This document shows positions 16,212-25,900 of a stretch of DNA of 27,042 nucleotides, piece after piece. Under the pieces are notes generated by a model that saw only the letters and a list, made by a program, of their open reading frames with translations, made no database searches and had not been told where the DNA came from. A program made the position numbers and the translations under genes. The DNA is taken from contig CAYODE010000030.1 of NCBI GenBank assembly GCA_964402685.1, positions 1 to 27,042 of the forward strand, given 5' to 3'. Source of the DNA: Aestuariivita sp964402685 (GTDB lineage Bacteria > Pseudomonadota > Alphaproteobacteria > Rhodobacterales > Rhodobacteraceae). The stretch's first letter is position 1. Every line of letters begins with the position of its first letter.

Positions 16212-18380
16212 GTGGCGGAGCTGCGCGACACCCAGGTCCAGCCCGCGTCAGCGGGCTTGATTGCTGTTGTGGAATGGATGGCACGCCATCATGCGCGGCC
16301 GTTCACAGAAACATCTTTGAAAGACCGACTGCCCAACGGATTTGCTGAGGAAGGGCCCGAGGGCCTGATGCGTGCGCTGGAAGCCGTCGGCCTGAAAACG
16401 CAACGTGTGCCTCGCAGCGTGAGCCGCATCGATCCCGGCAGCCTGCCAGTTGTTTTGCTCACGCATGGCGGTGACTTTCGGATCCTGACACATGTGGATG
16501 GCAAGGGACGTCGAGCGACGGTCTGGGACCCTGAAAGCGGTGCGGAACAAGAAGTCCGCGTCAGAACCCTAAGTCGATCTGTCCGGGGCGAAGTCATTAT
16601 GGCAAGCCCGAAAGAGGCGGCTACAACGTCCAGACTGAGCCCGGATGCGGTTGCGATTGATCCCGGCGATCAAGGGCATTGGCTGTGGTCGGAGTTGGGG
16701 CGCCACAAAGGCGCATGGCTTCAGGTCTTTCTAGCTGCGCTTGGCGTGAACCTTGCTGGCCTCGCTTTGCCCATCTTCGTGATGAACGTCTTTGACCGCG
16801 TCATACCGAACCTTGCTTTTGTCACGCTGGTCACTTTGGCTATCGGTGTCGCGCTCGCGCTGGCCCTGGATTTGATCCTGCGCCTGATGCGCAGCGCGAT
16901 CATTCAAAGGGTCTCGCGTCGTACTGACTTGTCCTTGGCATCGCGACTTTTCCAGCTCGCATTGAACCAAAAACTACTGAGCCGTCGCGGCGGTGCGGCA
17001 GGAGCGATCACCAATTTGCGTGATTTCGAAGCTGTGCGCGATTTCTTTGCGTCGTCGACACTGGTGTCGCTCATAGATCTGGCCTTCATCGGTGTGTTTC
17101 TTATCGTGCTGTCGATGATTGTGGGGCCGCTGGTTTGGATCCCCGTTGCGGCGATCCCGGTCATTTTGACAATCGCGGTCATTGCCCAGGTGCCCATCGC
17201 CCGCTCTGCGCGCCAGGCGCAGCAAATGAACCTCAAGCGCAACGTGGTGTTGTTTGAATCCCTGTCGGGGTTGGAAACGGTCAAGAGCGTAGGGGCCGAA
17301 CCCGCGCTTTTGCGGGAATGGGAAAACGCGGTCGCGGCCTCATCGCGGGTGACAGCGCAAACCCGGAACTGGTCTACTTTTACCAGTGCGGCAACGGTTT
17401 TTACCCAGCAAGCGGTCAGTGTGGGCATCATCTGTTTGGGTGTTTTCCTTGTAGCGGACGGACAGATTACGATCGGTGCTTTGGTTGCGGCCAACATCCT
17501 GGCGGGGCGCATCCTGGCGCCGCTGGCAGGGATCGCGCAGACGATTTTCCGCGCCAATTTCGCAATCTGGTCGTTGAAATCGCTTAACAGTTTTGTCGAC
17601 ACGGAAACTGAAACAAGCCCATCCGTGCGCAGTGATCTTATGGTTGCACGGGGGGACGTCGAGCTTCAGGGCGTGAGTTTCGCCTATCCGGACGCCAAGG
17701 TCGCCGCACTCACCGATATTTCTGTCCGGTTTGAACCCGGGACGGCGACAGCGCTGTTGGGGCGTATCGGCTCTGGCAAGTCCACTTTGGGCAAGCTGAT
17801 CAACGGCACCTACCAATCAGACACCGGATCGATCCTGATCGACGGGTATGAGATCGCACAGTTTGAACCCGCCGAATTGCGAGCCGGAATCGGATATCTG
17901 CCGCAAGATCCGGTTCTTTTTACCGGCACCATTCGTGAAAACGTAGCGATCGGAGTTCCTGACGCATCTGATGCCGATGTGATGCGCGCGCTCTACTTTG
18001 CTGGGATAGACGGGTTTGTGGCCAGCCTGCCAGAGGGGTTGGGGTTCTTTACGGGCGAAAAAGGGGAACGCCTTTCAGGCGGACAGCGGCAAGCGATCTC
18101 TCTGGCGCGACTTTTGTTGCGCAAGCCGAAATTTCTGTTTCTCGATGAGCCCACGAACGCGATGGATCACTTGACCGAAGCTTTGGTGGTGGAGCGTCTT
18201 TCCGAGCTCCAACGCAGCGGTGTTGGGATGGTCCTGTGTACCCATCGCATGTCGCTCGCCGCGATCTCGGACCGGTATGTGGTGATTGATCAGGGGCGGA
18301 AGGTCATGGACGGGCCAAAAGCCACTGTGCTGCAGCAGCTGAACCAAAGAGCGGCTCAGAACATGGGGGAGACTGGCTGA
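16212..18380 (+). CDS. Type I secretion permease/ATPase, LapB (LssB) type
   Basis: This is a 722-residue inner-membrane ABC exporter. Residues 10-135 form a C39-peptidase-like domain (AVVEWMARHHARPFTETSL) without the catalytic cysteine, so it can bind but not cleave substrate, as in LapB and HlyB. Residues 160-455 hold about six membrane segments. The nucleotide-binding domain has Walker A GRIGSGKST (517-525), signature LSGGQ (621-625), Walker B FLFLDEP with Glu646 and an H-loop CTHRMSL. The start is a GTG at 16212 with no strong Shine-Dalgarno; a later start would delete part of the C39-like domain. The stop overlaps the adaptor gene by 1 bp. Confidence 0.95.
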   Translation: MAELRDTQVQPASAGLIAVVEWMARHHARPFTETSLKDRLPNGFAEEGPEGLMRALEAVGLKTQRVPRSVSRIDPGSLPVVLLTHGGDFRILTHVDGKGRRATVWDPESGAEQEVRVRTLSRSVRGEVIMASPKEAATTSRLSPDAVAIDPGDQGHWLWSELGRHKGAWLQVFLAALGVNLAGLALPIFVMNVFDRVIPNLAFVTLVTLAIGVALALALDLILRLMRSAIIQRVSRRTDLSLASRLFQLALNQKLLSRRGGAAGAITNLRDFEAVRDFFASSTLVSLIDLAFIGVFLIVLSMIVGPLVWIPVAAIPVILTIAVIAQVPIARSARQAQQMNLKRNVVLFESLSGLETVKSVGAEPALLREWENAVAASSRVTAQTRNWSTFTSAATVFTQQAVSVGIICLGVFLVADGQITIGALVAANILAGRILAPLAGIAQTIFRANFAIWSLKSLNSFVDTETETSPSVRSDLMVARGDVELQGVSFAYPDAKVAALTDISVRFEPGTATALLGRIGSGKSTLGKLINGTYQSDTGSILIDGYEIAQFEPAELRAGIGYLPQDPVLFTGTIRENVAIGVPDASDADVMRALYFAGIDGFVASLPEGLGFFTGEKGERLSGGQRQAISLARLLLRKPKFLFLDEPTNAMDHLTEALVVERLSELQRSGVGMVLCTHRMSLAAISDRYVVIDQGRKVMDGPKATVLQQLNQRAAQNMGETG

Positions 18381-19693
18381 TGTTTTCCCTGCGTGCGACA
18401 GACGAGGCATTTATCAACCGTCCCGGTGGCAAGGATGCGGGATCCGGTCTCTGGGCCTTTCTGTTGCTAATCCTGGGCGTGTTCGGCGGCTTTATCGCTT
18501 GGGCAGCGTTTTTTGAGATCGAAGAAGTCACGCGCGCGTCGGGTCGGGTTGTCCCAAGTTCTCAGGTGCAGTCCGTGCAATCGCTGGAAGGTGGAATTGT
18601 AACTCAGATCGCCGCGCAGGAGGGCGATGTTGTCGATCCCGGTCAGATCCTCTTCCAGATCGACGATACCAGTGTGCAATCGCGTCTGGGGGAGCTGGAA
18701 AAACGCCGCGACGCCCTGTCCAGCGAGCTTATACGATTAAAGGCGGAAGCAGTCGGCGACGATCAGTTGACCTTCCCGGTCGATCTTGGCCTGAGCGAAC
18801 GGTTGATCCAGGCAGAGACGGCCGTGTTTGAAACGCGACGCACCCAGTTGGCTCTGGAGTTGGACGTCCTGCGTGATCGGCTGGCGCAACGGCGCGCCGA
18901 ATTGGGCGAACTGGTGGCCAAGCGCAATCGGTTGGTTGCGGTCGCAGCTCCTCTGCAGCGGGAAGTTGAGATTTCCGAGGGATTGTTTGAGCAGGGCACG
19001 TTCTCGGAAATTGAGATCCTGCGGCTGCGCGCGGATTGGGCTGAGGTTGAGGGCGACTTGTTGATTTTTGCCGCGTCGGAAGAGCGCGCTTTGGCCAGCA
19101 TTGCCGAGGTGGAAACGCAAATCCGCACGGTCACTTCCTCTTACGGTTTGGCGGCTCAGGAACGGATTGCAATTGTGTTAAGCGATCTTGCCGTGGTTGA
19201 GGAAAGCATCACCGCGGCACGTGATCGAGTCATGCGTACGGCGCTGCGCGCACCCGTTCACGGTACGGTCAATCGCATCAACGTTCCCAATGTCGGTGCG
19301 GTTGTCCAGCCTGGGGTGGCGGTTGCAGAAATTGTGCCTTTGGGCGACTCCCTACTGATCGAGGCCGAGGTGAGCCCGCGCGACGTGGCCTTCGTACGTG
19401 TAGGCGCAGAAGCGTCGGTCAAAATCTCGGCCTTTGACTACCTGCGCTATGGCGACCTGCCGGCGCGCGTCGAACGCATCGGTGCCGATGCGCTGCAATC
19501 ACCTGAAGGCGTGCCCTATTTCCAAGTGATGTTGCGGACCGAGGATACCGCTTTGCAGGGGGATGCGGGTCCGTTGGAGATTTCGCCCGGTATGATGGCA
19601 GGTATCGATATTCAAAGCGGTCGTAAAACCGTTTTGGAGTATTTGATCCAGCCGGTTCTGCGCGCACAGCACGAAGCATTGCGGGAGCGTTAG
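18380..19693 (+). CDS. HlyD/LapC-type periplasmic adaptor of type I secretion
   Basis: This 437-residue membrane-fusion protein links the ABC exporter to the TolC-like channel. A single N-terminal membrane anchor spans about residues 24-45 (WAFLLLILGVFGGFIAWAAF). It is followed by the first half of the lipoyl domain (EGGIVTQIAAQEGDVVDPGQ), a long alpha-helical coiled-coil hairpin at about 95-275, and the second half of the lipoyl domain (RAPVHGTVNRINVPNVGAVVQPG). The C-terminus GMMAGIDIQSGRKTVLEYLIQPV is the standard ending of T1SS HlyD proteins. The ATG shares a base with the ATPase stop (TGATG), a tight coupling. Confidence 0.95.
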   Translation: MFSLRATDEAFINRPGGKDAGSGLWAFLLLILGVFGGFIAWAAFFEIEEVTRASGRVVPSSQVQSVQSLEGGIVTQIAAQEGDVVDPGQILFQIDDTSVQSRLGELEKRRDALSSELIRLKAEAVGDDQLTFPVDLGLSERLIQAETAVFETRRTQLALELDVLRDRLAQRRAELGELVAKRNRLVAVAAPLQREVEISEGLFEQGTFSEIEILRLRADWAEVEGDLLIFAASEERALASIAEVETQIRTVTSSYGLAAQERIAIVLSDLAVVEESITAARDRVMRTALRAPVHGTVNRINVPNVGAVVQPGVAVAEIVPLGDSLLIEAEVSPRDVAFVRVGAEASVKISAFDYLRYGDLPARVERIGADALQSPEGVPYFQVMLRTEDTALQGDAGPLEISPGMMAGIDIQSGRKTVLEYLIQPVLRAQHEALRER

Positions 19694-19891
19694 GGCATGC
19701 TTGTGTTTCAAATTCTATATCGCCCGGCGGTGGCTGGCAGCAGCGACAAAGCGAGCTTCGCCTCTTCAAAATTGCGATCTGCCCGCAAGCGAAGCGTTTG
19801 GGCTGATTTTGGGTTTTTACACGGCTTTCTCACTGCGAACCGGTGCAATTCTTCTGCGCCAATGGTGAGTGAAAAGTCGGACTTAGAAGAA

Positions 19892-19913
19892 CTTGCAAAG
19901 ACATCTTTGCAAG
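19892..19913. promoter_or_regulatory. Perfect 22-bp dyad just upstream of the adhesin ribosome binding site
   Basis: The left arm CTTGCAAAGA (19892-19901) and right arm TCTTTGCAAG (19904-19913) are exact reverse complements around the centre CA. The dyad ends one base before AAGGGGGA (19915-19922), the Shine-Dalgarno for the ATG at 19929. As DNA it is the size of a dimeric repressor operator. As RNA it would fold a 9-bp stem with an ACAT loop next to the ribosome binding site. It lacks a T-tract, so it is not an intrinsic terminator. Confidence 0.6.
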
Positions 19914-19928
19914 CAAGGGGGATTAAGG

Positions 19929-22900
19929 ATGCTCTTTAAGTCTATTCGAGCGGATGACAGCCAGTCCGGCGAAGTTGTCATTGCAGCCCAACCCGGGCAG
20001 ACCACGATCCCCAATGATGTGGCGATGTTCAGTGGCGCCTATTCGAAAGACGGTCAGGACCTGTTGATTTCGCACGACGGCTCTGACGTCATTCGTGTGG
20101 TTGGCTATTTTCAATATGCGACTCCGTTAGATCTTGTTTCTACGAAAGGCGCGCTGCTGCGCGGCGTTGACGTTGTGCGTCTGGCGGGGGCCGGTCAGGA
20201 CCTGAGATATGCCCAGGCTCAGACTGCGACGGATGCCTCCCTGCCCAATCAGGGCGAACCCATCGGCGTTGTAGAGACCATTGAGGGAACGGCAACCGTC
20301 ACCCGGGCCGATGGCACGGTGGTTGTTTTGAACGAAGGCGATGTGGTTTTCCAAAATGATGTCGTTCAGACGGACGCGAGCGGGACGCTATCGCTGACAT
20401 TTGTCGACGGGACAATCTTTTCGCTGACAGCTGGCTCGCGGATGATTTTGGACGAGCTGATTTTTGACCCCGATGCGGGATCGGACAACTCGGCGACGTT
20501 CAGCCTGATCCAGGGCAGTTTTGTGTTCATCGCCGGACAAGTTGCCACGACGGGCGGTATCGACGTTGAAACCCCTGCGGCCACCTTGGGTATCCGCGGT
20601 ACGACCGTCTTTGTGCAGATCGTCTCTGGGCCTGGTGGTGACCAGGTATTGGTATCGCTTGAACCGGACCCTGATGGGTCGGTTGGTCGGATTGAGTTGA
20701 ACGACCTTGAGGGTAACCCGATCACCCTGATCGAAAGCACTGAAACGGCCTGGGTTGTGTCGCCTGGCGACGACGCAGGACGCGAAGTTCTCAGAGATGT
20801 GGCGGCAACGCCAGAACTTGCGCAGCTTCTGGTCCAAGCGGTAGAGGCCCTGGCCGAAAGCGAAGCGCGTGTCGAATCCGGCGAGGCCCTTGTTCCCGAT
20901 GCCGCGCCTGACGGAAGTGACGCGCCACCACCGCAGGACAGCACCACTGACGGCGAGAGCCCTGTGCAACCTGGCGAAGGGGGCAACCCTGGCGCGCCAG
21001 GCGGCGGCGAAGCAGCGCCACCGGCGCCCGAACCACCGCAGGCAGACCCCCCAGCGACTGATCCCATCGCTATCGAGAGCAGTGATACCGCGGACGCAGC
21101 CCCAGTCTCACAGACATCGACACCCACCCGAAACGCGGCCGTTCAAGAGAACACGGCGCCAGTGGGCGAAGATCGCGCCGTCAGTTTCCGATCCAGTGAG
21201 CAGGTGTTCTCCGGAACTTTGGCAGGGTCGGACGAAGACGGCGACCCGGTCACCTTCCGGATCGAAACGCAGCCAGCGAACGGACAGATTACAGAATTTG
21301 ACCCGGTCACGGGCGAGTACGAGTACACGCCAAACCCAGGTTTTGTCGGTGAAGATACGTTCACCTATGTCGTTGTGGAGGAAACCGAAAACGGCGCCAC
21401 CTCCGCGCCCGCGACCGTTTCAATTGATGTCGCTCCGCCCAACCAAGCCCCGGAACCCGTCGATCAGGCTATCACGATTTTGGAAGACGATCCTGTTGTT
21501 GGCACGGTGACCGCGACGGATGCCGAAGGCGACGCTTTGACATTCGCACTGGCAACGGGCCCTGAGAATGGGTCGGTCTCGGTGAATCCAGACGGGACGT
21601 TCACTTATGTGCCGAACACAGACTACGTCGGGACGGACTCTTTTACCGTTACGGTCAATGATGGTTTCGATGGTGAAGCGACGGCCGCCGTCTCGATCAC
21701 AGTGGAGGCCGTCAATGATGCGCCGGTTCTAGATCCAGTTAGTCTGTCCACAGCGGAAGAGACTGAACTCAACGGTCAGCTTGCGGCGACAGATGTCGAT
21801 GACGATGTTGAGACGCTCACCTATGCGCTGGGCTCTGAAGAAGGTGACGCGCCTCAAAACGGCGGTGTGACGGTGAACCCGGACGGGTCCTTTACCTATA
21901 CGCCTAATGTGGACTTCTTCGGGTCTGATAGCTTTGTCGTTGCCGTAAGCGATGACGGGGGCGCCGTTGGTACCGGAACTGTCACCGTTAACGTCACACC
22001 CGTTAATGACGCGCCTCTTGTCCCTGATGAACCGCAGGCGGTGACCGGTCAGGAGGACACGCCGTTCGACGGGACGATTACTGCATCCGATCCCGATGGC
22101 GACGTCCTGACGTTTGCCCTGAATACAGGGGCAGAGGATGGGCCGTCCAATGGATCAGTTGTCGTAAATTCTGATGGCACGTTCACCTATACACCCGATG
22201 AAGAATTTTCAGGTGAGGATAGTTTTTCTGTGTCGGTCAGCGACGGAGTTGCGCCCGCACAGCAGGCAACTGTCTTTGTCACGATCGAGCCGACGAACGA
22301 CGCGCCAGCGTTGGCAGATGTCGAAACAAGCACGGCCGAGGACACGGAGCTCAACGGCCAGCTGGTTGGAACGGATGTCGATGATGACGACGCCACTCTG
22401 ACATATGCGTTGGGCACCGAGCCCGGAAACGCACCGGAGAATGGTGTGGTCACGGTGAACACCGATGGGTCTTTCACCTATACGCCGAACGCCGATTTCT
22501 TTGGGTCTGACAGCTTTGTTGTTGAAGTCAGCGATGATGAAGGCGCCACAGGGACAGCGACGGTAACGGTCGACGTTACGCCGGTTAACGATGCGCCGGT
22601 CGTTCCGGAAGAGCCCCAGTCGGTCACGGTTCAGGAAGACACGCCGTTCGATGGGACGATTAGCGCTTCGGATCCGGAAGACGATGCGTTGAGTTTTGCG
22701 CTTGGCTCCAATGAGGGGGACGAGCCGGCGAACGGGACGGTGGTCGTGAATGCCGACGGCACGTTCACCTACACACCCGATCCGGATGCGACGGGTTCCG
22801 ATGAGTTCACGGTCACAGTGGATGACGGGAATGGCGGTGTATCGACGGCAACGATACTGGTTGATGTCGTTCCTGCAAATGACCCGCCTGTGTTGGCGGA

Positions 22901-25900
22901 TGTCGAATTGAGCACGCTGGAAGACACAGATCTGAGTGGTCAATTGACTGCAACAGATATTGATTCCCCCCAAGGGGATTTAACCTATGCGTTGGTAGAT
23001 GGGCCATCGAACGGAACGCTCACTGAATTCAATTCCGACGGTTCGTTTATATACAGACCGACGACTAACTTTGATGAAACTGACAGTTTCCAGGTGAGCG
23101 TAACTGACGGTTTTTCCGATCCAGTGATCGCGACGGTTACCGTCAATGTCACTCCGGTCAATGACGCGCCGATTGTACCCGTCCCGCCACAGGAAATATC
23201 CGTTCAGGAAGACACGCCCTTTGATGGGACAGTGACAGCTTCGGATCCCGAAGACGATGCGTTGAGCTTTGCATTGGGGACGGATGAAGGAGATGAGCCG
23301 GCAAACGGGACGGTTGTCGTAAATTCAGACGGCACGTTCACGTACACGCCCGATGCCGATTATATTGGGTCAGATTCATTCAATGTGACCGTTGACGATG
23401 GCAATGGCGGGATCTCAACGGCCACGATTGAGGTCACTGTTGCGGCGACGAATGACGCGCCGGCATTGGCGGATGTCGAAACGAGCACTGCCGAGGACAC
23501 GGAGCTGAACGGCCAGCTGGTTGGAACGGATGTCGATGATGACGACGCCACTCTGACATATGCGTTGGGCACGGAGCTTGGTGACGCACCGGAGAACGGG
23601 TCCGTTGTGGTGAATACCGATGGGTCTTTCACCTATACGCCGAATGCCGATTTCTTTGGCACGGACGATTTTGTCGTAGTCGTTAGCGATGACGAGGGCG
23701 CAACTGACACAGCGACGGTGACGGTGGATGTGACGCCGGTCANNNNNNNNNNNNNNNNNNNNNNNNNNNNNNNNNNNNNNNNNNNNNNNNNNNNNNNNNN
23801 NNNNNNNNNNNNNNNNNNNNNNNNNNNNNNNNNNNNNNNNNNAGTGATGACGAGGGCGCAACTGACACAGCGACGGTGACGGTGGATGTCACACCGGTCA
23901 ACGACGCGCCAATTGTTCCCGACCCGCCACAGGAAATCTCCGTTCAGGAAGACACGCCCTTTGATGGGACGATCACGGCTTCGGATCCGGAAGACGACGC
24001 GCTGACTTTCGCTTTGGGAACCGACGTGGAAGATGAACCGTCCAACGGGACGGTTGTCGTAAACTCAGACGGCACGTTCACCTATACGCCCGACGCCGAT
24101 TTTAATGGGTCGGATGCGTTCAATGTGACCGTGGATGATGGCAATGGCGGGACAACGACGGCAACGATTGAGGTGACAGTCGAGGCCGCGAATGACGCGC
24201 CTGTTCCTGGTGAAAACCAGGTCACGACCACCGAAGATCAAGCGGTCTCAGGCACTGTTGCCGCGACGGATGTGGACGATGATCCACTGACGTACGCGCT
24301 TCAGAATGGACCGTCAAATGGGACGCTCGAATTTAATTCTGACGGCTCTTTCACGTACACGCCCGATCCCGACTATAACGGCAGTGACAGCTTCACCGTA
24401 ACCGTCACTGACGATATTGCAGCGCCGGTCGAAGCCACGGTTAACATCACCGTTGACCCTGCAAATGATGATCCTGTCCTCGCAGACCAGACGTTGTCCA
24501 CGGACGAGGACACCCTGCTGAGCGATACGCTGTCGGCGACCGACATCGATGGCGATGAAGGATTGCAGTACACCGTGATCAGCGATGTGTCATCGGGCAC
24601 GCTATCGCTTCAGACCGATGGCAGTTTCGAATACACGCCGGATGCTGATTTCTATGGCACCGACAGCTTTGATGTTGAAGTGGATGACGGCAACGGTGGA
24701 ACCGATACAGCGACGATTACGATAGATGTCGCCTCGGTTCTGGACAGTGCAAGCATCGATGCTGTCACCGGGGACAACGTCCTCGACGTTGAAGAGCAGA
24801 TTAACCCGATAGTCATCACTGGCACGGCAGAAGCAAATGCCACGGTTGTTGTCACTTTCGCCCCGCCTGAAGGCGAGGTTGTCGCAGAACGCACAGTCAC
24901 TGCTGACGAAACGGGCGCCTATTCCGCCGAGTTTGATCCGTCCGATGTGCCGGACACCGATACATTTTTCGTCGAGATCGATGTGACCGACGCCCAAGGT
25001 AACCCGGGTGGGAGCGCTGAACCAGTCGAAGTAACGCGTAATCAACCGGATGGGTCGTTGACCATCACGACAGCGGGGTCTGTGTCGAATTTGGATGTAC
25101 CAACCAGCCCGGTTGATCTGGATCTTTCGGACATGCCCTATGCAGCCGTCTTTGAGGAGACGGACGGCGGGTTCGCGGCACGTGCCCCCACGACCACGGC
25201 GCCAACGTCCATCCTATATACTGCTGATGACGGTCGGACATTTGCACTGATCGGGTCGAACCTGAACTTCGTCGCGCGAACGGGCATTGTCACAGGTCTT
25301 CAGATCGGCACCTCCACGGATCCGGACTATTTTGACGTGACTGGTTTGCAAGTGCCGCTTTCAGAGTTTCTGGACGCGTTCGACGCGTCGCTGGTCAACG
25401 GGGAAATTGATGAGGCGCCGTTTAATGCGCTTTTCGCTGAATATTCTCTGACGTTCGAAGGATCCGAAGCAAGTGACCAGTTGGACTATTCTGAGCTTGC
25501 TCCGAATGATGATACGTTCATCGGGCGAGGCGGGGACGACCAGTTCAGCGGTGGTGCCGGAAACGACACGTATGATGGTGGCGCTGGTAACGACACATTG
25601 GTTGTCGGCGAAGGGCGCGACACCGTAATTCTGACGGATGGCGATGATTTTTCGCCGGACTTCGATCCCATCTTTGACGATATCCAACTGGCGGAAGCCA
25701 GCCGCGCGCTTGCGGCTGTCGACTCGCTGCAAGTCATCTCCTCGACTGATGAAGGGGGTGAAGTATCCATTCGGTTCGAGTTCACAGATGAAGGCGGCTC
25801 GTTTGGGTTCGATTATGACGGAATAGAATTCTGGGCTTTGGTTGAAGCCGCGCAGATCCGCGCGAGCGTGTTAGAGGATGGGCAGACCTTCACTGGAACC

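Noticed and set aside
19697..19939. 80-codon open frame between the adaptor and the adhesin
   Set aside because: It overlaps the adhesin start, runs through the 22-bp dyad and the Shine-Dalgarno, and has Ser/Arg-rich composition like neutral sequence. No recognisable domain.
20366..21127. 253-codon antisense frame opposite the FecR and linker region
   Set aside because: It mirrors the codon bias of the adhesin. Its Ser/Gly/Pro-rich translation is the complement of the linker, and no domain is recognised.
22209..22973. 254-codon antisense frame opposite the cadherin-like repeats
   Set aside because: Its internal repetition simply reflects the repeats on the coding strand, and there is no plausible start or promoter.
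23743..23879. Apparent frameshift and stop in the adhesin after the gap, suggesting a pseudogene
   Set aside because: It depends on taking 100 N as the true gap length. The repeat resumes intact in another frame and stays open for about 1066 codons.
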